Assembly: GCF_910592395.1 (NCBI RefSeq)
Contig: NC_088325.1
Coordinates: 11,288,109-11,352,108, forward strand
Source: Lineus longissimus
Lineage: Eukaryota > Nemertea > Pilidiophora > Heteronemertea > Lineidae
Length of the DNA: 64,000 nt
Direction of reading: 5' to 3'
Below the pieces are notes generated by a model that did no database searches, was not told the DNA's origin, and saw only the letters and a list, made by a program, of their open reading frames with translations. Position 1 is the first letter of the stretch; each line of letters opens with the position of its first letter. Position numbers and translations under genes: made by a program. This document shows positions 33,226-44,482 of the stretch, one piece after another.

Positions 33226-33580
33226 ACGAAAGCCCAGAAGGATCATTCAAACTTCGAAATTCAAGTTTGTAGTGATCTATGAGTTACTTCAAACTTCAAA
33301 CTCCAATCACTGTTCAGGTACCGCCGTCATGATCAGAAGGTCGTGTGTTGGATACCCACGTACTTTGTGAAGTTACCACCACTAACTCTGGTCGAATGAA
33401 AAAATAAGATAAGATAAGAGCAGGCCTACTGCAGGTTTGTCAGACGACCCTATATATACTTATGTTTGACTATCTAAAACTTTATTGAAGTTTGAAGTTT
33501 GAAGCGACCTGGAGCGACTTCAAACTTTCAAACTTCAACGTTGACGTTTGAAGTTTGAATGATCCTTCTGGGCTTTCGGA
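33226..33580. mobile_element. Small inverted-repeat element with GAAGTTT repeats in its arms
   Basis: 355 bp. The terminal inverted repeat of about 28 bp contains CGAAAGCCCAGAAGGATCAT followed by TCAAACTTC at the left and its complement at the right, with one end mismatch. Both arms hold several TTGAAGTT / AACTTCAA units. The flanking TGATGTT is identical on both sides. The middle (about 33315-33420) has a tRNA-like stretch, AGAAGGTCGTGTGTTGGATA, and an AAGATAAGATAAGAG tail, suggesting a SINE fragment captured or nested inside. There is no transposase. Confidence 0.75.
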
Positions 33581-33587
33581 TGATGTT
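33581..33587 (+). repeat. Right target-site duplication of the 355-bp element
   Basis: TGATGTT, the partner of 33219-33225. Confidence 0.65.
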
Positions 33588-33763
33588 CTTGATGTATTGT
33601 CATTGAAGCTGCACTTCTCTTGTGGTCCTAACCCAGCTTAACATTCAGATCCCTATCTGGTCGAATACTTGTTATGGTGGTGTAGACAGTTTTGTCCTTG
33701 AATAAACGAAAATGAACTGAAAACGGCATCACATTTTGCATAGGTCTCGCTTACAATAGCCCT
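33588..33763. other. No feature recognised
   Basis: Short spacer ahead of copy B block 1. Confidence 0.35.
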
Positions 33764-33999
33764 GATGGATGAGAGTGGTGGTCTGTCATGCTCAAATCAG
33801 CCTTTCATTGGCCAATATGCAGCAGACTCGCCTCCTGTGAAAGGTCTTCCTGATTAAGATGCATACTCATGGTCGACACTACTCTCAAGATTACCCCTTT
33901 ATCCAAGGATTAACTAAATTTTGGTCTGGCGCGGAGACGCTACGACTCCAGCGAGCCTGATAGGCTAGAATCTGGCATGATTAGCCCGGAATGTCATGT
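33764..33999 (+). repeat. Duplication block 1, copy B
   Basis: Direct counterpart of 25-260. The inverted block 2 lies upstream of it, whereas in copy A block 2 lies downstream, so at least two rearrangements separate the copies here. Confidence 0.75.
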
Positions 34000-36243
34000 A
34001 ATTCCTACCCTGGGAATTGGATACATTTTTTCAAAATGTTTGTCAGCGGTGTATGGTAGGTCTGTTTTGACAATGTGTAAACCTCTAAAGGCTCCAAGAA
34101 ATTTGTTTTAAATCTCCAAGTTTCTAGATGACGACTGCCTTTTTGTGCTGCATGTCGACTACAAAATTAGTCTTAAGCGATGAAAAAGTAAGAAAATATG
34201 ACCCCAGTTTTATAAAAGCCAAGAGAACTGTGAATATTCGAACAATGGGCGAGTTGATCTCAGGGGTTTTGCGTGTAGGGTCATGTTAGCCTGAACCAGA
34301 CTATATGACCAAATCGATGTGCTCGAATATATGATGGCCATGTCGCTTCTTGATTAAGAAATGAGTAATGTGAATTTGAAGAGCAGGGGGTTGACTGGTG
34401 GTGATGACTGCACGCACATTCTTGATGTGGAGGCATTTCTAGATGACAGGTCCTCTTGTTGATGGCTTGGGTAGGAAGTTTATTGTATAAGAACATGCCT
34501 TTTGCATGCAAACTTGCTAGTACAACATTTTGCTTTTTGGATTTTTTATAGGTTTAATCCTGCGGTTGTGATGCTCCATCGCTGAGATGACAGTTTCTTT
34601 CAAACACGCAGTTAAGTTTAAGTTTGGTTAGGTCGACCACTTACAGTACATCCTAAGGCAGGAGCTTCTAGAAGGAGCCAATGATTGTCTCCGGATCTCA
34701 AGACAGACTCGGTCCGTCTGATAAAACAGAAGTAGACGAATCCAGGAATAGAATCATTTACCACTGAAATGGAATGGAAAGAGTTCAGTTTCTTGCGTGT
34801 GTGTTATTGAGTTGCAAAGTTCAAGCAAAGGAAAGTTACTAGAATGCTTAGTAAGACCATGTGACTTGTGACGTAAAGTTGCCGAGGGGGGAGCAATTAC
34901 CTGTAACCTAATGGCTAAGGCAGGAAAGAAATATTGATAGTCATAATATACTACTGCAAATAACACAAAATCATCAACCATGAAAGTACATGTATTCGTA
35001 CATTCGAAGTCATTGAAAGCGAAAAAAAACACCAGACAGTCGGCAGAAAGCACTCAGGAAGTGCTTTAAGCTGTTTTTCTGTCAACTATATGAGCCAAAC
35101 TAATGGACAGATGGTACTTGTGGCATCAAATGAGAGAAACATTAGCACTGGTAATATTATAGTTGTGCCTGAGGCTTTAGTTTACTTGCAGGAAACTTGT
35201 CCATTTCGGTAACTAAATTGTTCATAAATGAATGGCCATTGTTGAGGTCACAGATCTTGGTTTCCCCCTCAGTTATTAAGGTTAAGTGGTTACAATGCAT
35301 TTTTACTTAAAACTTCGAAACGACACAATTCATAAGAACAGTTTGAACATTCTCATGAACAACTATGGTGGCATATTCTAAAACACATCGGTTTCTGCAG
35401 AAATAACTCCATTAGATATTAATCTCTAGTGTGGCTGAGCAAAAAGGAGATGAACCACACGTGGCACATTGACTTAATTCTTCTAATCTTGATGTGAGAT
35501 ATTCAGTTGGATGTTATGTGGGACCTCCCTATTTGGTGAACTACGCTATGCTTCCAAGATGCTTGGCATGAACCATATCCTAAAGGACCCAATGCTATTG
35601 GGTGGCTGAATAATTAGCCGAGTTCCAAAAACCAGGGTGCTATCAGAGGAAGGCAGATGTTACATTTCTGCTTCCATTTCTTATATGCAATGATATCCCA
35701 TTCGCGGAGTATAAAATTATTGACCATTTCTGGGTGGGAAATTGAGAAGAATCATTCGTTCAGCAACATGTAATCTGGAATGAAACGCCCAATAAAATGA
35801 TAGATAAGTGCATTCTCAACCTGAAATGATTAGGTAGATAAGACACTTCACTGCTTTTCATTTAAAATGACTGAGAAACTTCTAAGTGAATTTAATTCCT
35901 CATCATACATGTCATAATGTTCCAGTATAAGCACAGTGACCTTGGCCATTTCCACACTTTCCTTTGAGGTAATGTTATATTCCATGCACAAAGAAAACAT
36001 GATATGAAACAGGAAATCGAGTATGCAGTTAGTTTGCACATAATATCGTGTACCGCTTAATGTTAGCTGAAATTAGACGACCGTATCATGTTGCATTGGA
36101 AGGAAGGAACAACATTTAACTTATGTTTTAGAGGAGAAACCTAATCTTGGGGGTGCAATAAAGCTGGAATTGGAACTTTGGTAGTTCTGTGTCTTGACGT
36201 ATTATTCCAGTGCATACAAAAGAACCACCAGTCGATATCCCCT
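34000..36243. other. No gene recognised; copy B-specific DNA
   Basis: Part of about 11.5 kb present between blocks 1 and 3 in copy B, against about 3.2 kb in copy A. Frames of 76 and 99 codons on the minus strand (34281-34511, 34754-35053) have no domain. Confidence 0.45.
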
Positions 36244-36251
36244 CTTGAACT
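36244..36251 (+). repeat. FB2 left target-site duplication
   Basis: CTTGAACT, repeated at 37810-37817. Confidence 0.75.
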
Positions 36252-36600
36252 GGTATCTGCCCATTTCGCCTTAACCTTATTCGCCTTATCCAATTTTGCC
36301 TTCTCCCATTTAGCCTTCTCCTAACTTGCCTTTTCTCAATTCGCCTTCTACGATTTCGCCATCGTCTTATCTCGCCTTTGTTCCAATTGGCCTTCTTCCT
36401 AACTCGCCTTCCTCTCATCTTGCCTCATCCTTGTTTGCCTTTTCTTATTTCGCCTTTGTCCTATTCTGCCTTGGTTCCATCCTGCCTTATCTCATCTTGC
36501 CTTTTCCTGATTGACCTTTGTGTCAATTCGCCTTCTTCCCATTTTGCCTTCTCCCGTTTCGCCATATCTCACCTCGCCTTTTATCAATCCCCCTTCGTTA
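36252..36600 (+). repeat. FB2 left-arm minisatellite
   Basis: Pyrimidine-rich units of 17-20 bp containing TTCGCCTT or TTTGCCTT, strongly degenerate between units. Open frames on both strands (96, 62 and 88 codons) are by-products of a period near a multiple of three. Confidence 0.9.
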
Positions 36601-37438
36601 AGCAAGGGGTCTATTATTTGCAGGGGGGGGGGGCAGTGTTTTGAGTAGTTTAATGATTCTGTTCAAAAAAACTTTGGTACTTATATTATCTCATGCTTAG
36701 TTATAGCATTGCTGTGAATGAAGAACATCAAACATACCAAAACCATCTAAAGGGAACACTGCGTGTGACGTTCTTGAGAGCTAACTCGTTCTGTGAGAAG
36801 GCCTCATAATTCCCCAATGATCAAAGGAATACATCTTCCAGATTGCTGGATTTGAATAGGCCTATTGACCATAGTCCATAATAAAGAACTTCAGAAGCAC
36901 TCACACTTTGAATGATCAATAAAATACTTAGCACCCCCATCCCTCCTATATAGTACCAGGTCACAAGTCTTACTCATCAAAGAATGCCAAAACACTATGC
37001 CAAAATATTTCCATGAAAGACTTGGAAAACTCTAAGATTTGACAAACATGGGTAAAGATACTAAGTTGGTTTTGGAGATACATGTAAGCTTACATGTAGA
37101 TGGTTCAGAAGTTATGAAGATTTGAAAATATTGGTAATTAAGCAACAGCCTTGGGTAGGGTACCAAAACATAATTCGTGGAAACACTCTTATATGAAAGA
37201 CTGGCCCCACAAACATGGGTAAAAGAGACAAAAGTCTTTTGTAATATGGTATGTAATGTAATATGACTATAATGGCTGAGAAGTTATCTACACTTGTAAT
37301 TTTGGCAATGTCCACCGGGTTTTGGTTGGGGGTACCCCCGAATGGACCCTAGAAGCCCTTCAACACTGTTGAAGACATTTTCATATGAAAGATTGACTCA
37401 ACAAACATGGGTAAAGACACCAAGTTTGTTGCAAAGTA
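36601..37438. repeat. FB2 spacer with a diverged internal repeat
   Basis: ACAAACATGGGTAAA recurs near 37043, 37208 and 37402. Around it lie a TATGAAAGA(C/T)TG word and an ACTAAGTT / CCAAGTTTG-type sequence, giving three diverged copies of a 160-195 bp unit. A run of about 10 G lies near 36625. Confidence 0.65.
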
Positions 37439-37809
37439 GGAAGAAGGCGAAATGGGAAGAAGGCGAAATAATACAAAGGCGGGGCGGGTAAAGGCGAGAT
37501 AGGATGAAGGCGAATTAGGACAAAGGTAAATTAGGACAAGGTGAAATAGGAGAAGGCAGATTAAGACAATGGCAAACTGAGACGAAGGCAAGAATGGATA
37601 AGGCAACTTGTGATAAGGCAAGATAAAACAGAGGCAAAATAGCATGAGGCGAAAAATGAAAAGGCGAAAAAAGACAAAGGCGAGATAGAATAAGGCGGAT
37701 TGGGAAGAGGCAAAATTGGAAAAGGCGAAATAGGAGAAGGCGAAATGTATATTTTTTAAAGGCAAAATGGGAAAAGGCGAAAAAAGACAAGGCGAAATGG
37801 GCATGAACC
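37439..37809 (-). repeat. FB2 right-arm minisatellite
   Basis: Purine-rich AAGGCGAAAT(G/A)GGA-type units of 16-20 bp, complementary in sense to the left arm. The longest open frame in the window (151 codons, minus, 37349-37804) is this repeat and is not a gene. Confidence 0.9.
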
Positions 37810-37817
37810 CTTGAACT
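37810..37817 (+). repeat. FB2 right target-site duplication
   Basis: CTTGAACT, the partner of 36244-36251. Confidence 0.75.
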
Positions 37818-39173
37818 CTATATCATGTTTCACCTCTCCTTGACAATATACTTATCACACGTAAGATAGACATTTTAAGAAGAAGCCCCTCACAGCATTG
37901 ACATAGGTTTTTTTGTGGGCAGTAGATTTTGGCTCCCCCTCTTCCCCCCCAGGGATAGTTTTATTACACAAAGCATGTTTGTTGTCATAAAACGGCAAGA
38001 CAGATATTTGGATATCCACATTGTGATAATGCTGCCCCACACACTTCATAAATGGTGCCGGTGTGCAATATGTTGTTTAAAATAGCTTGACGCATATTTT
38101 GACATCATCATTGACGAGAATTTTCAATTTATTTTCGACACTGACATAGATATCATCAAAATAATAGATTAGGAGTTATTAAAAAGCAAAAAACTGTTGA
38201 TGTGCCGTCAACGGATATTGGTGATTATTTCAATTAATTTTATAAGCTTTATCTGAGCCTATAAGCTTCGCTGGCGCCATGAGAAGAGCAGTGATGACAG
38301 TTAAGCCCGATGGCTAATGCGATAATTGTCACATCGTAACAGAATGAATTCTCTATGGCAATTTTGCGTATCTCTTTTACGGTCATACAACAAGGTAAGC
38401 ATGGTAAGCAACATATTAGTTTAGTTAGGCTATAGAGTAGTTTAGTGCATAAGCTGCATGCATCCCTGGACCCTATGTGCACTGATCATGTCATCGAGAG
38501 CATACCTACTCAATGAGTCAGTGTATCTACAATGTGTAGGTGATGACAAGATGCATTAGCCTCTTAAGAAAAAAATGTTTGGCTGAAAAATAATAATTTA
38601 TCAGTATGGTAAACGTAGTCAGCATTATCATCAGAGGGAGGGGAAGGGGTACTTCCCTATTCAGTCATTCCGTTATAAAAATGCGTCTGGAGTGTAACCT
38701 GGGGTTGACGCAACAAAGCAACTTCAGGTACCTCATTAAAGTGAAAGCCATGAGTACAATGTACATGTAGCTTGCACCTTATTTGCACCCGATTAGCACA
38801 CATCGACAATGACATGCATCATAAGTTCACAAACATTATCGCTGCAGAAAAAGACAAGAAGAATTTTTCAGAAGGGTGCTTTTTCACGCAATTACTCTCA
38901 ATACCCTTGCCTAACTCCCTTTTTTCTAACATTGCGAAATAAAATGCTATGACATGGGATGCATTTAATGATGTGTTTCCTTTTGCAAAAACATCTCTCA
39001 TCAGACATTTCATGATGACATGCTAGGTTCCCTCTCTTGATGATGCAGATTTTTCTTCCGATTTGAAATCTACACAAAATGCAACTTTATAAAAAGGGAA
39101 ATTAAAACATACCATTGGAGGTAAATGCCATTTAATCATGTTAATTGAAACACGAAGTAGCATGCTACCATAC
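37818..39173. other. No gene recognised; copy B-specific DNA
   Basis: Anonymous sequence with several 60-77 codon minus frames lacking motifs. Confidence 0.45.
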
Positions 39174-39317
39174 CAGGGCGGGCTGCTCAAAACAAGTCTT
39201 GTCACTAACACTGGATCTAACTTAAATTGGTGTTACAGACTTAAACTGAAGGAGATAGCGCCAAGTTAAGTTAACCCCAGTGTTAATGTCAATTTTGTTT
39301 TGAACAACCAGGCCCTG
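39174..39317. mobile_element. Palindromic MITE of 144 bp
   Basis: The two halves are complementary. Left reads CAGGGCGGGCTGCTCAAAAC..., right in complement CAGGGCCTGGTTGTTCAAAA..., and both continue with TAACACTGG and TAACTTAA. Identity of the halves is about 75%. The CAGGG ends resemble short non-autonomous hAT or PIF/Harbinger-type MITEs, but no clear target duplication was found, so the superfamily is open. Confidence 0.7.
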
Positions 39318-41400
39318 TCATTCCAATGAACTAAACTGGGTTTTCTGTAGTCTTCAGTAATATTTGCCCAATTGTTGTGTTGGATGGATCAAATGAGCTT
39401 TCTCTGTTTCTTGTTTATTTCAGCTCTCTCGGGTTAATAAAAAAGAACTCAGAACAGACACTGAAGACAAGATGAACTGTTGACGGCCGTAATCAGACTC
39501 CTGATTGCATTGGCACAGACATTTTTCTCGCTATTTGGTGTTGATGTCCAACTCATCCTGATCAATACATTTGGACTGAAAACAAGACAGAAGATGCAGT
39601 GTATTGCAACAAAAATCTAGTAGTTCGTTATCACTACATGCAAAATAGATTGAGTGCAAGCCAACATAGAATGAACACTTGTCATTTGTATTGTTGGTTA
39701 GTTATTTTGTTATTTTGTAAGTTAATTTAGAGGATGATATGATGATATTTCAATCGCAAATTGTCACTCAATGTGAGGAGTCCGTCCATGAATTTCTGAT
39801 AATCGTGTGAAGGGCAAGGCAGAAAAGTATTCAAATCAATTTTTATTAGTCTTTTTCTTATTACTCTCCAAACTGTTAAAGCAAGATTATAACTTCTGAA
39901 CCCCAGGGACAAATGCCAGCATCACTACATGCCATTGTACTCCCATCCAAACCAGATTTTCTCCTGAAAACTCTGAAAGGCCATTAAACATACTTTAGTT
40001 CAAATGACGAACGACTATAAAGCTATTCTTCTGGGATCCTGTCTGATGATTATGCATGTGATCTGGGCAAAAAGGCTCCCCTGTGATCCTGCGATCGCGT
40101 AAATCACCTGTATCTCTATCCGTCAGAAATGTTGCGCATCAGTTGTTTGATAAAGGCCTCATTTGAAATTCAATTGCTCGATTTACGCCAAAATTTATTA
40201 GCGCCCAGTGAGTTTGGGACTGATGGAATAAATCGGCTCCCCAAGGTTGTGTCTGGCAGGTTGAGTTGAATTTGACGAAACCATATTTTGCATTAAATTG
40301 TACCGCAAGAATGTTGATAGCACTTCTTGTGTTATAGTCAAACCTCATAGAAAAAGATCTGTTTTTGCACCAAACAAATGCTAAATATCAAATACCTTGA
40401 AACCAGCCAACATGGTGACTATGTTGACTGACTTCTGTTAAAAGTGTTGTAGGCAATGAGATGTTCAAAATGAATATAGCTCCTGTTATCTATGAACTGG
40501 TTGGTTCCATCTCAAGTCAAATTGCTTCCTCATAAGAGGGACGACCCTCATAAAAGCCTTTGTTCCCTCTTGGGCCATGTTTTTCAATATTAAACCAGGA
40601 GCAGATATGGTCATGTGTGACACTTGCTTCTGTTCAACTCTAGTTTGAAAAAAACAGCTAATCATTGGAAATTTTGCACTTTTTAGCACGACTTGGTTCA
40701 GCAGATTGTGTCATTTGGTGCATCTTCAATATTGATGGCTTCCTGTCGTTCAAGGCAGCAATTTGCATTTTCGACCAAAAAGTCACATCGTTGCTTTGAG
40801 ACGGTTCCCAGTTTGATCATCAATGCGGAAATGAATTTAATTAATTAGAAAATCACATGCTATGGTTTCATCAGTGGCGTCTGCCGTACTTCAGTACAAA
40901 GAAACTGACTGTTTGTCAGATTTAGATGATAGAGTCCAAGGTCAAAGGGTGATTGGTAATAAAACTTTTCATATAATGCGTGATTCATAAATCAAATGAG
41001 TTTGAGCGTCCTTTAGTTCTCAAGGCTGTGTGTACTTTAAAATGAAGAGAAAGACATGCATCCAAAATGTCTATTCGAAAACTGTTCTTTCGAACGCTTC
41101 CCAAAAATACATGCTAACTACCATAACCAGTGGGTTGAAAAGTCATGATACATGTACCTGACATGCATGAAGACGTTCAGTAGTGGCCGAAAAGTTCAGA
41201 AGCAACCTATATATAACATGTCCATGTACCTTCATTTAAATCACCACACTCACTGGTTACATTTTTCACAGTGTCAAACCAGCATCTCTTTGGAAAGATG
41301 TCAGTACATCAGTCGCTGGTGGGTCAAATTCAAATGGATCATTGGATAAATAGATTATTGCAGTTGTTGAATCAAAAGTAACAGCAACAGTACATTACCT
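39318..41400. other. No gene recognised; copy B-specific DNA
   Basis: Anonymous; only short frames of 61-69 codons. Confidence 0.45.
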
Positions 41401-43879
41401 AGTAGAATCTCATCTACGCAACACAGAAAAGATGTGTGTCACCAACTATGTAAAAGGGAAGCAAAAGTAGCATTGCAAGAAATGTCAGCATTGCAAGAAA
41501 TGTCAAAGCCATATGACAGGTTTTTTGGGGGTGTAATCAAACTTGTGTGATATCTTGCCACAGCATATGTTATCTGTCATTATTCAGGGATGCTTGCTGG
41601 AATTGATTTCGTAATCCGTTGTATGACATTGTATAGTTGTGACAAATTTGGTGTTGCCCTTTCATACCATTGATAACACCGGTGCTGTCAGAAAACATGT
41701 CTCTTTTGACTTTGTTGCTGGTCCTGTTTTTGTCAAAAAGGTATGCCTCGCTAGCATGTCTTCTTCTTCTTCTGCTATTTTCTCTTCTTCTACATTCACC
41801 ATTCTAAATTGTAAGTTTTGTAGAGTTTACTTCAGTTTTGTAATAAAACCCCTGTAACTCCCTTTTGTCGGTCTTGGATATGGAGTGCTGTGTATGTCAT
41901 GGTTTTAAGGTGTTGTATATGTATGTCAAAGTATATTTTAGGGCCGCCAATATACCGTACAAAAACATCACCAGCCAAATCTAGACTCATTTAGGCCCCA
42001 CAGGCTGTTAATAGGATATAGAGGCTGACAAATAAACTAATATCCTGAATTGGGGACAGTTTCATTTGATATTGGTCAGTGTATTCATTTACTGTCATCA
42101 ATTGAGCGCTGCGCTATTACAAAAAAATGATCAATACATATCTACATGTATTGTGTGTCGTATTTGTAACACAAACGTGGTTGTATCCAGAAACTGGGTT
42201 AGTCAATGTTTCTTTGTTCACTCGATTGACTGGAGATTTTGAATAATTAATCAGTGGAGTTGCATGGTCTGCCCCCACACTGCTGCAAATCAAAACCCCT
42301 ATAGTACAAGTATAGTGTATGTGGCGTATCAGATGTACACTGCATGTACATTCGTTGTCAAAAGTAAATGGATATAGTCATCAGGATATCAACCATTTTA
42401 CAACTTCAAAGATTCAGCATTTTGTATCATGTTTTAAAAGCTTTGTATTCTGCCTACTGTGAACCCCAGGCATGTAGTGTTGCCAACATCTATTACCTCA
42501 TCTAGCTCTAATAGTCAAGTGCTATTTGCTACCCAAGCGGCGTTAGCTATCTTTGTTTTCAATACGACTCCAACTGGAGATGAACATATTTTGAAATGAT
42601 CTCACAACATCTTTGAAAAAATGTATTTTATAAATATGTAAAAATAATAGATATAGCCATTAAAGTTTGTTAAAGGTTACATTCGAGGGGAAAAAAACAA
42701 GGCTGCAGGAAAATGGGGTGTCTGCATCGAGTGCGTAGGCCAAAATTATCAGTTATCAGATTTGGCAAGAATTAGTAAATGGAAGCGAAACTACAGCATC
42801 TTATCTGACACTTGGTACCTAATTCTGACAATAGGGGGCTTTTAGAAGATAAGTCGGCTTGTATCCTATGCCCACTGCTCCTATTGGCTGGATGTTTATC
42901 ATCAAATATATACCTATATGCAGACAGACGTTAGGCCATGAAACACTTTCCTTTAAACTGTTCAACCTGCTCCCGAATGTAATCTGTATTGATGGCTTTA
43001 AACTTGTCAACCAATTCAAACGTGTTCTGGCAACAGCCGTGAATATCAATTGATTTTCAGCGCAGTGAAACCGTGATCAGTCAAGGGTTAAGTTCAGAAC
43101 CACACCATCCATACTGTGCCACACAAATTGATGAATATTGTCGCGACAAGAATAATACCCACAATGCACTGTAATAAATTTGATCATACACGATTGGCAG
43201 AGCAACCAAATCACTGTCATATTCAATGCAGTTATGTTATTCTTGTGGCTGGGGCCGAATGAGTTAGAAAAATAGTTCAGTATCAAGGCAAAAATAAAAT
43301 ATAATCTGAAGAAGCCCAGATTATTTATCATGGACAACCTAAGTTACTATCTTCCTTGAGACCAAAGTGCCTGGCAGACAGGCAATTATGCAGGGATGTG
43401 TGTATTTTATCGCTGCGAAATGTAATAGAATCAGAACAGTATGGTTTAGTCCGCGACTTAAAATTGCTATTCCGTGGCCTTCTCTTGACTGGTATAATCT
43501 AAGTTAGCGATCGGTTCAAGACGCGCAGGTTCAATGACTTGAAGATAAGCCCATTATATTCTCTTCAATACATACGCTGCGGGACTGGTTTGCTAATGCA
43601 TCATTCAATCACCAAGCGATCTGGTTTCAATTTGTGAAATTTACATCATCTGGAAGGATTTTTTTAGATGTATTAAAGATGAAATTTTCTGCACGTCTTG
43701 GGTCTTTTGATGACTAACTGATTTCTGAACCCATCTTTTCTTTCGTTTTGACGACCAGATCTGATGTCCCATCAACACTTAAATTCATATTTCTTTATGA
43801 AATCCCTACAATATAACTAGAAATTTGAAATTTGCTTGTCAGCAAATTTGATAGCCCCCACGGGCCCACACAGTACACT
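41401..43879. other. No gene recognised; copy B-specific DNA
   Basis: Anonymous. It contains a small TCT-rich run near 41759-41790 and a 9-bp hairpin AAATTTGCT/AGCAAATTT near 43828-43849. Confidence 0.45.
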
Positions 43880-44380
43880 ACACTACTACGTATGGAGGAG
43901 TGAAGTCTATTCCGTTTCGCGGATGATCCATTTCCGGACAAACACGCTCGCGCTTTCTCAAAATCACACGCTCAATAACATTTAAACAGCACCCTAACCT
44001 TTTCAGATGGGCAGGATGGATCATCGATAAGCATTTAAGGCGATTCCTTTATTTCATTCCTACATTCAACCGTCGTTCTTTGCTCAAAATACTCGACAGC
44101 TCGCCACTTCGGGGGATCCCCCACTTCGGCAAAGAGACACCGCCGCCATGATGCATGAGGATATGACGTCACCATTACGAGGCGGAGCTTATGCTAATGT
44201 GCGTGTGATTGACAGAATCGTGCCGGAGATTTGAAAGCAAATCAGAAAATCGGCGCATAAAAACGCTTCAAAGTCATCAAAATTATCCGAATTTCGAAAA
44301 AATCTTTGCCAGGTGCACTAGATCGAGTTTAGTTTGATGGGACAGGGGTGACAGTTTTTCAGTTGAAATAGCAGTTTTGC
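43880..44380. promoter_or_regulatory. CpG-rich patch with CRE site (candidate promoter or transposon body)
   Basis: Conspicuously richer in CpG than its surroundings (words such as TTTCGCGGATG, CACGCTCGCGC, CACCGCCGCCATG, TTACGAGGCGGAGC). It contains a perfect CRE TGACGTCA (44164-44171), ATGCTAAT, a 12-bp palindrome GGGGGATCCCCC, and GATGATCCA with its complement about 90 bp away. A Kozak-like GCCGCCATG opens only 28 codons. It is absent from copy A. It could be a promoter, or a recent insertion not yet CpG-depleted. Confidence 0.4.
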
Positions 44381-44447
44381 TGGACTACCTCCATAATATA
44401 AACTGGGAAGAATGCAGAAGCCTAGTACCTTCTCCTAGTAATCTCAA
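44381..44447. other. No feature recognised
   Basis: Short stretch between the CpG-rich patch and the hairpin. Confidence 0.3.
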
Positions 44448-44482
44448 TATAGACCCCACATTTGTTGTATGTGGGGTCTATA
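44448..44482 (+). other. Perfect short hairpin
   Basis: A 14-bp perfect stem TATAGACCCCACAT with its complement and a 7-nt loop TTGTTGT. The sequence GATAGCCCCCAC near 43851 resembles one stem arm, so the hairpin may mark the end of an element spanning the CpG-rich patch. Confidence 0.75.

Larger units (their letters stand above)
36252..37809. mobile_element. FB2: foldback element with 18-bp minisatellite arms and a spacer
   Basis: 1,558 bp. The ends are GGTATCTGCCCATTTCGCC and, on the other strand, GGTTCATGCCCATTTCGCC (16 of 19 identical), with an identical 8-bp direct repeat outside. The left arm (36252-36600) is about 18-20 degenerate TTCGCCTTCTCCCAT-type units; the right arm (37439-37809) is the complementary orientation. 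The spacer of about 830 bp holds a diverged internal repeat but no transposase. The termini do not resemble FB1 or FB3, so it may be a separate family with the same architecture. Confidence 0.8.

Noticed and set aside
37349-37804. Longest open frame in the window, 151 codons on the minus strand, rich in hydrophobic residues
   Set aside because: It is the right arm of FB2 read through a minisatellite; the periodic composition comes from the repeat. The frames at 37515-37790, 36128-36418, 36326-36514 and 36378-36644 are rejected for the same reason.
44151-44234. 28-codon frame opening at a Kozak-like GCCGCCATG
   Set aside because: Too short to support and with no second copy to test conservation; noted only as part of the CpG-rich patch.
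44448-44482. MicroRNA precursor
   Set aside because: The stem is only 14 bp and perfect, with no extended pairing; I recognised no known microRNA seed in either short hairpin.
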